Made by a program: the position numbers and the translations under genes. Source: Sphingomonas sp. 67-36 (GTDB taxonomy: Bacteria; Pseudomonadota; Alphaproteobacteria; Sphingomonadales; Sphingomonadaceae). From it: a stretch of DNA of 64,000 nt. Under the pieces are notes generated by a model, which saw only the letters and a program-made list of their open reading frames with translations, was not told the DNA's origin and made no database searches. Positions 8,023-17,340 of this stretch are shown here, piece after piece. Location of the stretch: assembly GCA_001897375.1 (NCBI GenBank), contig MKSU01000002.1, forward strand, positions 93,040 through 157,039. The letters run 5' to 3'. Numbering within the stretch: the stretch's first letter is position 1; each line of letters opens with the position of its first letter.

Positions 8023-9687
8023 TCACTTCCCCTGCACGCGCCACTTCTGGATGGTGCGCTCGATGATCTCCTCCTCGTGGCCCACCTCGGTCCACAGCTC
8101 GGAGAACAGGGGATCGGCGGAGGCCGGGCGGCGTTCCTCGTCCAGCGTGTCGAAGGCGACGCGGATCGGGATCGCGACGCCCTCGCCGCAGATCACGCAC
8201 TCGCGGTTGCGCAGCGCCGGGATCGAATCGAGGAAGCCGCGCGCGCCCTCGGGCATCGCCGCGCGGACGAACGCCTGGTCGCGATCGTTGTTGAGGCGCA
8301 TCGCGATGATCGTGCCGCATTGCGACAGCACGCCCTCCGCCAGATCGGACGGGCGCTGCGTGATGAGGCCCAGCGCGACCCCGTATTTGCGGCCTTCCTT
8401 GGCGATACGGCCGAGGATGCGCGAAACGGCGCTCGGCGCGTCCTGATCGGACGGGATGTAGCGATGCGCCTCCTCGCAGACGAGCAGGATCGGCCGCTGC
8501 GGCTCGTTGCGCGACCAGATCGCGAAATCGAACACCATGCGGCTCAGCATCGCCACCACCACCGAGGTGATCTCGCTCGGCACGCCGGATACGTCGATGA
8601 TCGAGATCGGCTTGCCATCCCCCGGCAGGCGGAACACGCGGGCGATGAAGCTCGCCATCGTGTCGCTCACCAGCATGCCCGAGAACATGAAGCCGTAGCG
8701 CGGATCGGCCTTGATCTCCTCGATCTTGGACTTGATGCGCAGATAGGGCGCGGTGCTGGACGCCTTGTCCATCTTGCCCATCTCGGCCTGGATCTGCGCG
8801 CTGAGGTCGCTCAACAGATAGGGGACCGGCGCGTCGACGGTGAGCTTGGGGATGCCCTGGCCGACCCGGCTCTTGCCGCGTGCGGCGAGCAGGCATTTCG
8901 CGAGGATGTCGGCATCCACCTGCCGTTCGGCGCCCTCGGAGGTGAGGAACACCTCGCAATGCTCCTCGAAGTTCATCAGCCAGTACGGCATCTGGAGGTT
9001 CGACACGTCATAGAGCGCGCCGTTGCCGCGGAAGGCGGCGGAATATTCGCCGTGCGGGTCGATCATCACGATATGGCCGTGCGGCGCGCGCTCGCAGATG
9101 CGGTGCAGGATCAGCGCGGCGGAGGTCGACTTGCCGGTGCCGGTGGAGCCGAGCAGCGCGAAATGCTTGCCGAGCATCGCGTCGACGAACAGCGCGCCGC
9201 GGATGTCGCGCGTGGGATAGACCGCGCCCACCTCGATATGCGCGCGGTCGTCGGCGGCATAAACCTGGCGCAGGTCGACCCGCGTGACCGGATACACTTC
9301 CGCGCCCGGCGACGGATAGCGCGTCACGCCGCGCCGGAAGTGGTAGAGCTTGCGCGTCAGCTTCTCCTCGCCGCCCTCGCCGAGGAAATCGATCTCCGCG
9401 ATGATGCGGCCGGTGCCGAGATTCTCCAGCTTGAGCGAGCGGACGTTGGCGATCAGCCAGTTGGGGCCGACCGGCACCTTGATCTGGCTGCCGACCTGCC
9501 CGGCGACCGCCACCAGCGGATCGGGATGATCGGCCAGCGCCGCCAGTGCCGCCATCTCGAACATCACCTTGCCGGACGAGCCGCCGATCTCCAGCACCAC
9601 GCCGATCGGATCGGGCAGGCCGGAGGCGTCATGCGCCGCTTCGGGGCTGGTGTGCAGAAAGGCGCCCGGCGCCGGCATCTCGGTCAT
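8023..9687 (-). CDS. HerA-like ATPase (DUF87)
   Basis: 554 aa. An N-terminal HAS-barrel-like region is followed by a RecA/FtsK-like motor. Walker A is GSTGTGKS (residues 180–187), Walker B ends in ILLVCEEAHRYIP, and an arginine-finger-like segment (GRIAKEGRKYGVALGLITQRPSDL) follows. HerA family hexamers translocate DNA, often with NurA nuclease; no NurA is adjacent here, as is usual for the alphaproteobacterial stand-alone proteins, whose role is not settled. Single-gene unit by spacing. Confidence 0.88.
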   Translation of the reverse strand: MTEMPAPGAFLHTSPEAAHDASGLPDPIGVVLEIGGSSGKVMFEMAALAALADHPDPLVAVAGQVGSQIKVPVGPNWLIANVRSLKLENLGTGRIIAEIDFLGEGGEEKLTRKLYHFRRGVTRYPSPGAEVYPVTRVDLRQVYAADDRAHIEVGAVYPTRDIRGALFVDAMLGKHFALLGSTGTGKSTSAALILHRICERAPHGHIVMIDPHGEYSAAFRGNGALYDVSNLQMPYWLMNFEEHCEVFLTSEGAERQVDADILAKCLLAARGKSRVGQGIPKLTVDAPVPYLLSDLSAQIQAEMGKMDKASSTAPYLRIKSKIEEIKADPRYGFMFSGMLVSDTMASFIARVFRLPGDGKPISIIDVSGVPSEITSVVVAMLSRMVFDFAIWSRNEPQRPILLVCEEAHRYIPSDQDAPSAVSRILGRIAKEGRKYGVALGLITQRPSDLAEGVLSQCGTIIAMRLNNDRDQAFVRAAMPEGARGFLDSIPALRNRECVICGEGVAIPIRVAFDTLDEERRPASADPLFSELWTEVGHEEEIIERTIQKWRVQGK

Positions 9688-9766
9688 GCGTCAAGTCCCA
9701 CGGTGTCGACAGAACCGGGGCGTTATCGCCGGATTTGGTAAATTAAGGGTGAGGTGGGGAGATCGC

Positions 9767-10534
9767 CTACACCTTCCGCGCGATCGCGCCGGCACCCCAG
9801 CCGAGCAGCACCGACAGCGCCACCGCCGTCAGCCCGTAGAGGAAGGACGAACGCTCGGCGGCGTGCGCGACGAAGCGTTCGAAGCCGGATTTGCGCACGT
9901 CGATGTCGCGCACCGCCGCGCCCAGCACTTTGCCGTCGCGGATCAGGAAGGTCTCCGCCGTGAAGCGCCCGACTGGCACGCGCGCCGGGATGTTGACCCG
10001 TGCGCGATAAAGCACGCCGTCGGTGATCTCCACGGCGTGCGGCGCTTCGTAATAAAGGCCGCCGCGCGTCCTAAGGTCGACCAGCCCGCGCGTGAAGCGG
10101 TCCTGCACGTCGGATGGCGCGGAGGAGGTGGGGGAGAGCTGCAGGCTGTCCAGCCCCAGCTCGTAGATCGCGCGCGTCCGGTCGTCGACCAGATCGCGGA
10201 TCGGCCGCGATGAGGCGATGGCGTAGAAGCTCGGCGCGGAGCTGTAGCGCAGCCGGTCGGCGTTCACCCAGATGCCGGCGACCTTCTCCTTCTCGCGGAT
10301 GGTGATCGACTGCGCCGGCCCCTTCACCACCACCACCACGTCGATCGGATGGCGCGCGTCGGCGCGCGGCTCTCCCGGCGGGAGCAGGATCGCGCCGAAC
10401 AGGAGGAGTTCGGCGCCGGTGAAGCTGTACGCGATCTCGATCTCGCGCTGCGAGACGTCGGGCACCAGCACCGGCTTCGCCTCGGCCAGCAGCAGCGGCG
10501 CAGCGAGCGCGAGGGCGACTGCCCGGCGCCTCAC
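9767..10534 (-). CDS. TIGR02186-family membrane-anchored protein of unknown function
   Basis: 255 aa with GTG start; the GTG overlaps the TGA of the upstream permease gene (GTGA), which argues for translational coupling. A signal peptide (VVRRRAVALALAAPLLLAEAKP) is followed by a beta-rich periplasmic domain (EIAYSFTGAELLLFGAILLPPG) and one C-terminal transmembrane helix (FLYGLTAVALSVLLGWGAGAIARKV). This matches the TIGR02186 family, found next to TauE/SafE permeases in alphaproteobacteria. The pairing suggests a periplasmic partner of the transporter; the reaction is unknown. Confidence 0.8.
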   Translation of the reverse strand: MRRRAVALALAAPLLLAEAKPVLVPDVSQREIEIAYSFTGAELLLFGAILLPPGEPRADARHPIDVVVVVKGPAQSITIREKEKVAGIWVNADRLRYSSAPSFYAIASSRPIRDLVDDRTRAIYELGLDSLQLSPTSSAPSDVQDRFTRGLVDLRTRGGLYYEAPHAVEITDGVLYRARVNIPARVPVGRFTAETFLIRDGKVLGAAVRDIDVRKSGFERFVAHAAERSSFLYGLTAVALSVLLGWGAGAIARKV

Positions 10535-11445
10535 GACAATTCCACCGTGTAGATCTCGTCCGGCCGCCACCCCAGTCCCATGCCGATGCGGATCGCCACC
10601 AGCAACACGATGATCGCCAGCGCGAGGCGGAGATATTCGGGCCTGGCCCTCTCGGCGAAGCGCGCGCCGACCTGCGCGCCCGCGACCGAGCCGAGCAGCA
10701 GCAGCCCGGCGAGCACGATGTCCACCGCCTTGGTGGTGGTGGCGTGCACCATCGTCGCGATGGCGGTGACGAACAGGATCTGGAACAGCGAGGTGCCGAC
10801 CACCACCTGCGTCGCCATGCCGAGCAGGTAGATCATCGCCGGCACCAGCACGAAGCCGCCGCCGATGCCGAGCAGGATCGTCAATATCCCGGTCGCCACG
10901 CCCAGCAGCAGCGGCGCGAGCGGCGAGATATAGAGGCCGGAGCGATAGAAGCGCATGCGGAACGGCAGGCTGGCGACGAGCGGATGGTGCCGCCGCCGCT
11001 TCGGCCGTGCGACCGCCTTGCCGTGCACGACGCGGATCGCCTCGATCGATTCCTTCAGCATCAGCCCGCCGATCGTGCCGAGCAGTAGGACGTAGGTGAT
11101 CGCGATCGTCGTATCGATCTGTCCCACCGCCTGCAGCAGCCGGAACAGCCACGCGCCGAGCAGCGAGCCGATGATCCCGCCGGCGACCAGCACGCCGCCC
11201 ATCTTCACGTCCACCCCGTCGCGGCGGAAATAGGCGAACACGCCGGAAACGCTCGCCCCCGTCACCTGGCTCGCGGCGCTGGCGGCGGCGACGGTGGGCG
11301 GGATGCCATAGACGATCAGCAGCGGCGTGGTGAGGAACCCGCCGCCGACCCCGAACATGCCGGAGAGCAGCCCCACCCCCGCGCCGAGCGCGACGATGAC
11401 GAGCGCGTTCACCGACAGGTTGGCGATCGGCAGGTAAAGGTCCAT
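10531..11445 (-). CDS. TauE/SafE-family sulfite/organosulfonate exporter
   Basis: 304 aa from MDLYLPIANLSVNALVI. Eight or so hydrophobic helices, with the family's duplicated glycine-rich signature seen in GLLSGMFGVGGGFLTTPLLI and again in GILTILLGIGGGFVLVPAMIYLLG. The family moves sulfite, sulfoacetate or related anions across the inner membrane; the substrate here is unknown. Translationally coupled to the TIGR02186 gene. The upstream open frame is a shadow of the neighbouring gene. Confidence 0.9.
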   Translation of the reverse strand: MDLYLPIANLSVNALVIVALGAGVGLLSGMFGVGGGFLTTPLLIVYGIPPTVAAASAASQVTGASVSGVFAYFRRDGVDVKMGGVLVAGGIIGSLLGAWLFRLLQAVGQIDTTIAITYVLLLGTIGGLMLKESIEAIRVVHGKAVARPKRRRHHPLVASLPFRMRFYRSGLYISPLAPLLLGVATGILTILLGIGGGFVLVPAMIYLLGMATQVVVGTSLFQILFVTAIATMVHATTTKAVDIVLAGLLLLGSVAGAQVGARFAERARPEYLRLALAIIVLLVAIRIGMGLGWRPDEIYTVELS

Positions 11446-11492
11446 CCGGCGAGCGGTAAGCGTTTCGCGTGCCGGGCGGAAGATGCGGGGAG

Positions 11493-12512
11493 CTAGAAAT
11501 CCGCCCCGATCGACAGCGCCGGCCCCGATCCGGGCCGCGCGTCTCCCGCGATGCGCTGCCGCCATTCCAGCGAGATGCGCAGCGGCATCGCCGCCGGCAC
11601 CGCGACGCTCGCCGCCGGGCCGACGTCGAGCCGCGCCGCGCTGCGCTGCGCCCCGCCCCACGCGCCCAGGCCGAGTTCCACCCGCGACCTGCCGATCGCC
11701 GCGACCGGGCGCGTAACCCGCGCCGCGCCGTCGACGAAGCCCTCTCCGCCGTTACGCGCGATCACGCCGGCCTGTCCGTAGGCATCGAGCGAGAAGCCCG
11801 CCGCGACCGGCGTCGGCGGCAGGCCGGCGATCAACCCGGCGCTCGGACCGCCGCGCGCGCCGGCGATGGCGATCCGCTGCTCCGCGAAGAGATGGACCGG
11901 CAGTGCGGTCGGCTGCCAGTCGAGGCCCAGCGCCGCTTCGCGCTGCCGCGCCGCGAGCGCGCTGGAGAAACGCGCGGCGATCGCGACGCGCCGCGAATCG
12001 CCCAGCGCATACGTTAGCCGCGTGCCGGCCTGGCTGCCGCCGAGCTGTGGCGCGAAAGGCGTCGCCGGGCCGGCCCCGCGCGCGATCAGCCAGCCGCTGC
12101 CGGCCAGCCGGGGGCGCGCGCTCGCGGTGCGGCTCAATGGCGGCAGCGGCGCGCCGACCATCTCGCCGGGCACGATCCGGGCCGGCCAATCGGCGGCCTC
12201 CCTGGTCGGAGCGATTCGCGCTGGCGCGGTGAGCGCGACGGCCGGTTCGATCTCCGCGTCCGGAATCGGCGACCTGTCGAATACGAGCGTCGCGGGGTGC
12301 GGGAAGGTGGCGCGCGTGATCGCCGTGGCCGCTCCGCCGGTCGTGCGCGGGCGCGGGGGAGTGGTGGCGGGGAGCGCGGCGAAGGCGCGTGGCGCGATCG
12401 CCATCACCGCCGCTTCCGGCCCATGCGCCGGCCACAGGATCGCGACGCGCGCGCCGATCCATCCGCCGACGATCGCCATCACGAAACGCAACGGACGACT
12501 CTGCCGTATCAA
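11493..12512 (-). CDS. hypothetical exported protein with barrel-like C-terminus, linked to NfrB-like glycosyltransferase
   Basis: 339 aa from a TTG codon that overlaps the stop of the glycosyltransferase gene (TTGA); ATG at 12479 is the alternative. The N-terminus has a hydrophobic segment (FVMAIVGGWIGARVAILWP). The middle is Pro/Ala-rich, and the last 200 residues alternate polar and hydrophobic residues in strand-like blocks, ending LSIGADF, an outer-membrane-style terminal Phe. Position and shape recall the C-terminal part of NfrA, the outer-membrane partner of NfrB in enterobacteria, but no firm family signature was seen. Confidence 0.65.
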   Translation of the reverse strand: MIRQSRPLRFVMAIVGGWIGARVAILWPAHGPEAAVMAIAPRAFAALPATTPPRPRTTGGAATAITRATFPHPATLVFDRSPIPDAEIEPAVALTAPARIAPTREAADWPARIVPGEMVGAPLPPLSRTASARPRLAGSGWLIARGAGPATPFAPQLGGSQAGTRLTYALGDSRRVAIAARFSSALAARQREAALGLDWQPTALPVHLFAEQRIAIAGARGGPSAGLIAGLPPTPVAAGFSLDAYGQAGVIARNGGEGFVDGAARVTRPVAAIGRSRVELGLGAWGGAQRSAARLDVGPAASVAVPAAMPLRISLEWRQRIAGDARPGSGPALSIGADF

Positions 12513-13933
12513 GGCACGATTTCCGCCGGATAGGCATGGGCGGTCTTGTCCCACTGCGGCGCGCGCCCGGCGAGCAGCCCCGCATAGCGCATCACCGCCC
12601 GCCGCGCCGCCAGCAGCGCGATGAAATTGCCGACCACCATGCGCGAAGGCGCCCAGCATGCCTCGCGCCAGCCGTAGCTGCGCGCGGTGAAGGCCGTCCG
12701 CCACATCGCCCGCCACAGCAGCAGCGCGAGGTTCGCGGCGAGGATCGCTTGCAGTGGCGCGGGCGGTTCCGGCGTTGCCCCGCCGAATAGCGCATGGCCG
12801 GCGAGCGACAGCCCCCAGCCGACCAGTGCGGCATAGCCGGCGGCGAGCACGATCACCGCCAGCGTCGCGCGCCGGTCGCGCAGCCGCATCCAATGGTCGC
12901 CGAGATCGAGCGCGCGGCCCCAGCCGAGCCGGTCCCACCCGGCGAGCGCGATGCCGGTCATCCAGCGGGCCTTCTGGCGCACCGCCGCGTTGACCGTCGC
13001 CGGGAAATATTCGCGCACCGCGATCACCGCGCCGCCCGGCCGCTCCCGCACCCGCGCGAAATGCGCGGCATGACCGGCGGCGGCGAGGCGCAGGCCGAGT
13101 TCGTAATCCTCCGTGACGCTTTGCGCATCGAACGGCGTGCCGTGCCCGGCGGCGAGCGCGGCGAGCGCCTCGATGCGGATCGCGCAGCCGACCCCCGCGA
13201 ACGGCAGCGCAGCTTTCAACGCGGTGCGCACGACCAGCTCCTTGCCATGCGCTTCCGCGAATTCCCCGCTGTAATGGCCCGCGACGAGGGGCGATTCGGC
13301 GCGCGGCAGCGGCAGCACCGGAATCTGCACCGCGGCATGGGCGTCGAGCAGCGCGTCGAACAGCCGCAACTCGGCCGGATGCACCACGTCCTCCGCATCG
13401 TGCAGCACGATCGCATCGACCGGTTCGCTGGCGCGGGCGAGCGCGTTCCACAGGTTGTTGAGGCAATCGGCCTTGGTCGTCGGGCCGGGGCGCTCGCCGA
13501 TCACCAGCACCACCCGCGCGTCACCGGCGGCGGCATCGGCCACCGCGTCGATCGTCGCGCGATCGTTGGGATAGCAGCCGACGAAAATGCGGAACGCGGG
13601 ATGATCGAGCCGCGCCAGCGTGGTGCGCAGCATCGCGCCGATCACCGCGCTTTCGTCCCATGCCGGCACGAAGATCGCGAAGCGGCGCGGCGTGGTGGGC
13701 GCGGGCAGCTCGTCCAGCGTCGCGGTGCCGCCGCCGCGACGCCAGGCGCGCCGCACCAGCCACACCAGATCGACCAGCAGATCGTCGACCCCGCCAATCA
13801 GGAACCCCGCGGCCGCGAACAGCGTCATCTCGCGTGTCGCCGCGTCGATCCATTCGAGCAATATTGTCGCTGACCCCAATGCCGCTCCCCCGATTCGGCG
13901 CGTGCAATTTGGCATGTCGGACAGGTTAAGCAA
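12509..13933 (-). CDS. NfrB-like inner-membrane family-2 glycosyltransferase
   Basis: 474 aa. An N-terminal membrane helix (TLFAAAGFLIGGVDDLLVDLVWLV) precedes a GT-A domain with IFVPAWDESAVIG, the DXD-like acidic pair in LHDAEDVVHP, TEDYELGLR and the processive QKARWMTG (QxxRW) motif. Two or more C-terminal helices follow. This layout matches the glycosyltransferase half of NfrB (phage N4 adsorption protein B), an enzyme that builds an exopolysaccharide; the C-terminal c-di-GMP-binding region of full-length NfrB is missing. Coupled by a TTGA overlap to the exported protein downstream. Confidence 0.85.
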   Translation of the reverse strand: MLNLSDMPNCTRRIGGAALGSATILLEWIDAATREMTLFAAAGFLIGGVDDLLVDLVWLVRRAWRRGGGTATLDELPAPTTPRRFAIFVPAWDESAVIGAMLRTTLARLDHPAFRIFVGCYPNDRATIDAVADAAAGDARVVLVIGERPGPTTKADCLNNLWNALARASEPVDAIVLHDAEDVVHPAELRLFDALLDAHAAVQIPVLPLPRAESPLVAGHYSGEFAEAHGKELVVRTALKAALPFAGVGCAIRIEALAALAAGHGTPFDAQSVTEDYELGLRLAAAGHAAHFARVRERPGGAVIAVREYFPATVNAAVRQKARWMTGIALAGWDRLGWGRALDLGDHWMRLRDRRATLAVIVLAAGYAALVGWGLSLAGHALFGGATPEPPAPLQAILAANLALLLWRAMWRTAFTARSYGWREACWAPSRMVVGNFIALLAARRAVMRYAGLLAGRAPQWDKTAHAYPAEIVP

Positions 13934-13995
13934 TTGTTAAGTACGTGTTACGGTTTCATAAATGGACCATTGCCGCCGCGCACCGCCCGCGCCAC

Positions 13996-14838
13996 ATGAC
14001 CGGGGTGACCGTCACGCGTTTCGCTCCTTCGCCAACCGGGCGACTGCATTCCGGCCATGCCTGGTCCGCGATCCTGGCGCACGATTTCGCGCGGGCGCGG
14101 GGCGGCCGCTTCCTGTTGCGCATCGAGGATATCGACGGCACGCGCAGCCGGCCGGAGCATGTCGCGACGATCGTCGAGGACCTGCGCTGGCTCGGGCTGG
14201 AATGGGACGGGGAGGTGGTCTTCCAGTCGCGGCGGCTGCATCTTTATGCCGAGGCGCTGGAGCGGCTGCGTGCGATGGGGCTGCTCTATCCCTGTTTCTG
14301 CACCCGCGCCGAGATCGTCGCCGCCAGCCTCTCCGCGCCGCACGGGCCGGAGCCGGTCTATCCCGGCACCTGTCGCGGCGTGGACGCCGCCGCGCGGATG
14401 GGCGAGCCGCATTGCTGGCGGATCGACATGGCGAAAGCGGCGGCGCTCGCCGGGCCGCTCGAGTGGCGCGATCACGGCCGGACGGTCGCAACCGATCCGC
14501 TCGCGGCGGGCGACGTGGTGCTGGCGCGCAAGGACGCGCCGGCCAGCTACCATCTCGCGGTGACGGTCGACGATGCGGCGCAGGGGGTGACCGACGTGGT
14601 GCGCGGGCGCGACCTGTTCGCCGCGACGCATGTCCATCGGCTGCTGCAGGCGCTGCTCGGTCTGCCGGCGCCGGACTATCATCATCACGACCTGCTCGTC
14701 GGGCCGGACGGCGAGCGGCTCGCCAAGCGCCACGGCAGCCCGACGCTCGCGGCCTTGCGCGAGGCGGGCGAGGACGGGCGCGCGGTGGCGGACAGGCTGC
14801 GCGCCGGGCGGCTTCCCATTGCCGGCGCGAGCGCGTAG
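13996..14838 (+). CDS. gluQ: glutamyl-Q tRNA(Asp) synthetase
   Basis: 280 aa, without the anticodon-binding domain of a full GluRS. It opens VTRFAPSPTGRLHSGHA (HIGH-type motif), has the zinc-site cysteines CFC and the later YPGTC, and carries LAKRHGS in place of KMSKS. The enzyme attaches glutamate to queuosine-34 of tRNA(Asp). An upstream ATG at 13945 would add 17 residues with no family match. Divergent from the glycosyltransferase gene; the HIG1 gene follows after 9 bp. Confidence 0.93.
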   Translation: MTGVTVTRFAPSPTGRLHSGHAWSAILAHDFARARGGRFLLRIEDIDGTRSRPEHVATIVEDLRWLGLEWDGEVVFQSRRLHLYAEALERLRAMGLLYPCFCTRAEIVAASLSAPHGPEPVYPGTCRGVDAAARMGEPHCWRIDMAKAAALAGPLEWRDHGRTVATDPLAAGDVVLARKDAPASYHLAVTVDDAAQGVTDVVRGRDLFAATHVHRLLQALLGLPAPDYHHHDLLVGPDGERLAKRHGSPTLAALREAGEDGRAVADRLRAGRLPIAGASA

Positions 14839-14847
14839 GGGGACGCC

Positions 14848-15084
14848 ATGAAGATCTTCCTCGTCATCCTGCTGGTGGCAGCGATGATCGCCACGGTGGT
14901 CGCGTTGGTGCGCGGCATCGTCACCTTCCTTCAGGGCGCGAGCGCCGAAGCGCGGGGCGAGCGCATGGACGGCCCGACCGAAAGCCAGCTCAAGTCCAAT
15001 CGCATGATGCAGCAGCGCATCCTCTATCAGGCGCTGGCGATCCTGATCTGCGTCGTCCTGCTGTTCGCGATGGGGCGGACGTGA
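14848..15084 (+). CDS. HIG1-domain small membrane protein
   Basis: 78 aa with two transmembrane helices (IFLVILLVAAMIATVVALVRGIV and LYQALAILICVVLLFAMG) separated by a polar loop containing the QLKSNRMMQQRILYQ signature of the hypoxia-induced HIG1 family. Bacterial members are linked with respiratory oxidases; this one lies upstream of the cobalamin adenosyltransferase and oxidase assembly genes on the same strand. Confidence 0.88.
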   Translation: MKIFLVILLVAAMIATVVALVRGIVTFLQGASAEARGERMDGPTESQLKSNRMMQQRILYQALAILICVVLLFAMGRT

Positions 15085-15098
15085 TCTGAGTTCCGGCG

Positions 15099-15656
15099 AT
15101 GGTCAAACTCAACAAGATCTACACCCGCACCGGTGACGCGGGGACGACCGGGCTGGTAGACGGCAGCCGCGTTTCCAAGGCCGATGCGCGGATGCAGGCG
15201 ATCGGTGACGTGGACGAGGCCAATTCGGCGATCGGCTTCGCGATTGTGGGATTGGACGACGCCGATCTCCGCATCGCCTTGTCACGCATCCAGAACGATC
15301 TGTTCGACCTCGGTGCGGACCTCGCGACGCCCGGCGAGGATTTCACCCCGACCGAGATGACGCTGCGCATCGTCTCTGCGCAGGTCGAGCGGCTGGAGGC
15401 GGAGATCGACGCGATGAACGCGGGCGTGCCGCCGCTGCGCAGCTTCATCCTCCCCGGCGGGGCGGCGGCGGCGCTGCACGTCGCGCGCGCGGTGTCGCGT
15501 CGCGCGGAAAGGTCGGCAGTGGCGATCGGCGGCGGCGTCAACCCGCAGGCGCTGATCTACCTCAATCGCCTCTCAGACTTCCTGTTCGTCGCCTGCCGCA
15601 AGGTGAACCTTGGCGCCGGCGGCGACGTGTTGTGGGTGCCCGGCGGGGCACGTTAG
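15099..15656 (+). CDS. cob(I)alamin adenosyltransferase (PduO-type)
   Basis: 185 aa. It starts [27 protein letters not shown], the ATP-binding motif of the PduO-type ATP:cob(I)alamin adenosyltransferases, and contains RSFILPGG and the C-terminal [15 protein letters not shown] signature. It forms the Co–C bond of adenosylcobalamin from ATP. No B12 riboswitch was seen in the 14 bp before it, which fits constitutive expression with the HIG1 gene. Confidence 0.93.
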   Translation: MVKLNKIYTRTGDAGTTGLVDGSRVSKADARMQAIGDVDEANSAIGFAIVGLDDADLRIALSRIQNDLFDLGADLATPGEDFTPTEMTLRIVSAQVERLEAEIDAMNAGVPPLRSFILPGGAAAALHVARAVSRRAERSAVAIGGGVNPQALIYLNRLSDFLFVACRKVNLGAGGDVLWVPGGAR

Positions 15657-15721
15657 CCGACTCGTTCACGCGACCCTTCCCCCGCGCCGCGCGACGGGCT
15701 ATGGCGCGTCGCGAACCTGCC

Positions 15722-16633
15722 ATGAGCACCACATCACCCCTTCTGCCGCCGGCGCACTGGCGGGATTTCCTCGCGCTGACCAAGCCGCGGGTGATGACGC
15801 TCGTCGTCTATACCGGGCTGTGCGGCCTGCTCGCCGCGCCGGCGGTCGACGGGCATGGCATCAACCCCGTGCTGGGCTTCACCGCGATCCTGTGCATCGC
15901 GCTCGGCGCGGGCGCGGCGGGGGCGCTCAACCAATGGTATGAGGCGGATATCGACGCGGTGATGCGCCGCACCGCCGCGCGCCCGCTACCCGCCGGGCGG
16001 ATGGATCGGCAGGCGGCGCTGCACTTCGGCGTGGGGCTGGGCGCCTTTTCCGTTATCCTGATGGGGCTGGCGCTCAACCTGCTGGCAGCGGCGATCCTCG
16101 CCGTCTCGATCCTGTTCTACGTGCTGGTCTATACCGTGTGGCTGAAGCCGCGCACGCCGCAGAACATCGTGATCGGCGGCGCGGCCGGCGCCTTCCCGCC
16201 GCTGATCGGCTGGGCCGCCGCGACCGGGCAGGTGACGTTGCTGCCGGTGCTGCTGTTCACGCTCGTCTTCCTGTGGACGCCGCCGCACTTCTGGGCGCTC
16301 GCGCTGTTCGTGAAGACCGACTACGCCAATGCCGGCATCCCGATGCTGCCGGTGGTGGCGGGCGAGCGCACGACGCGGCGCCAGATCGGGCTTTACACGA
16401 TCCCGATGGCGATCGCGGCGGTGCTGCCGTGGCCGCTGGGGCTGTCCGGGCCGATCTATGGCATGGTTTCGGTGGCGACGACGGCGTGGTTCGGCTGGCT
16501 CGCCTTCCGCGTCGCGCGCCGCACGACGCAGCCCGACGACGCGATGAAGCCCGAGAAGGCGCTGTTCAAATTCTCGATTCTCTACCTGTTCGTCGTGTTC
16601 GGCGCGCTGGTGATCGACCGGTGGGTGGCATGA
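15722..16633 (+). CDS. ctaB: protoheme IX farnesyltransferase (heme O synthase)
   Basis: 303 aa, a polytopic UbiA-family prenyltransferase. The first Asp-rich motif is [15 protein letters not shown], and the second conserved loop is [30 protein letters not shown]. It converts heme B to heme O for aa3-type oxidases at the inner membrane. The start chosen is [24 protein letters not shown]; an ATG 21 bp upstream is possible. First gene of an assembly run with ATGA overlaps. Confidence 0.95.
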   Translation: MSTTSPLLPPAHWRDFLALTKPRVMTLVVYTGLCGLLAAPAVDGHGINPVLGFTAILCIALGAGAAGALNQWYEADIDAVMRRTAARPLPAGRMDRQAALHFGVGLGAFSVILMGLALNLLAAAILAVSILFYVLVYTVWLKPRTPQNIVIGGAAGAFPPLIGWAAATGQVTLLPVLLFTLVFLWTPPHFWALALFVKTDYANAGIPMLPVVAGERTTRRQIGLYTIPMAIAAVLPWPLGLSGPIYGMVSVATTAWFGWLAFRVARRTTQPDDAMKPEKALFKFSILYLFVVFGALVIDRWVA

Positions 16634-16770
16634 AGCACGACGAGGAAGACCTGATCCGGGAGCGGCAGAAGGGCCGCGCGTTCGTGATGGCGCTGCTGCT
16701 GGGAGCGTTCGTGGTGCTGGTGTTCGCCATCACCATCGTCAAGATCAAGGCGGGGATCGTGGCGAAATGA
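16630..16770 (+). CDS. small membrane protein between ctaB and ctaG (CoxF-like)
   Basis: 46 aa: a charged N-terminus ([16 protein letters not shown]) followed by one transmembrane helix ([23 protein letters not shown]). Its ATG overlaps the ctaB stop (ATGA) and its stop overlaps the ctaG start (ATGA), so the three are translationally linked. Small proteins of this size and place are common in alphaproteobacterial oxidase operons and are annotated CoxF or hypothetical. Function unproven. Confidence 0.8.
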   Translation: MKHDEEDLIRERQKGRAFVMALLLGAFVVLVFAITIVKIKAGIVAK

Positions 16771-17306
16771 GGATCGCGCGCACCACGCGGACCGCGTTGT
16801 TCGCGGTGCTCGGGATCTGCTTCATGACCGGCCTCGCCTTCGCCAGCGTGCCGCTCTATCGCCTGTTCTGCGCGGCGACCGGCCTGAACGGCACCACCCA
16901 GCGCGGCCTGATCGCGCCGGGCAGCGTGCATCACAGGATCCGCATCGATTTCGACGCCAACACCAGCCCGCACATGCCGTGGCGCTTCGTGCCCGAGCAG
17001 GGGAGCGAGACGGTGGAGGTGGGCGCGCGCGACATGGCCTTCTTCACCGCCACCAATCGCGCCGCCGTGCCGGTCACCGGCACCGCGACCTATAACGTAA
17101 CCCCTTATCAGGCGGGCAAATATTTCACCAAGATCCAGTGCTTCTGCTTTACCCAGCAGACGCTGAAACCGGGCGAGACGGCGCGAATGCCGGTGATCTT
17201 CTTCGTCGATCCGAAGATCCTCGACGATCCCGATACGAAGGATGTCGAGACGATCACGCTGAGCTACACATTTTACCCGGTGGATTCCGGCAAGCCCGCG
17301 AGCTAG
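16767..17306 (+). CDS. ctaG: cytochrome c oxidase assembly protein (Cox11/CtaG, CuB delivery)
   Basis: 179 aa. One N-terminal membrane anchor (ALFAVLGICFMTGLAFASVPLYRLFCAATG) and a periplasmic immunoglobulin-like domain with the copper-binding CFCFTQ motif and FFVDP. It delivers copper to the CuB site of subunit I. It also keeps YRLFC, the conserved cysteine near the membrane. The ATG overlaps the upstream stop; ctaE follows after 34 bp. Confidence 0.96.
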   Translation: MRIARTTRTALFAVLGICFMTGLAFASVPLYRLFCAATGLNGTTQRGLIAPGSVHHRIRIDFDANTSPHMPWRFVPEQGSETVEVGARDMAFFTATNRAAVPVTGTATYNVTPYQAGKYFTKIQCFCFTQQTLKPGETARMPVIFFVDPKILDDPDTKDVETITLSYTFYPVDSGKPAS

Positions 17307-17340
17307 AGAACCAGCGACTTAGGAACAGGGAACGCAACGA

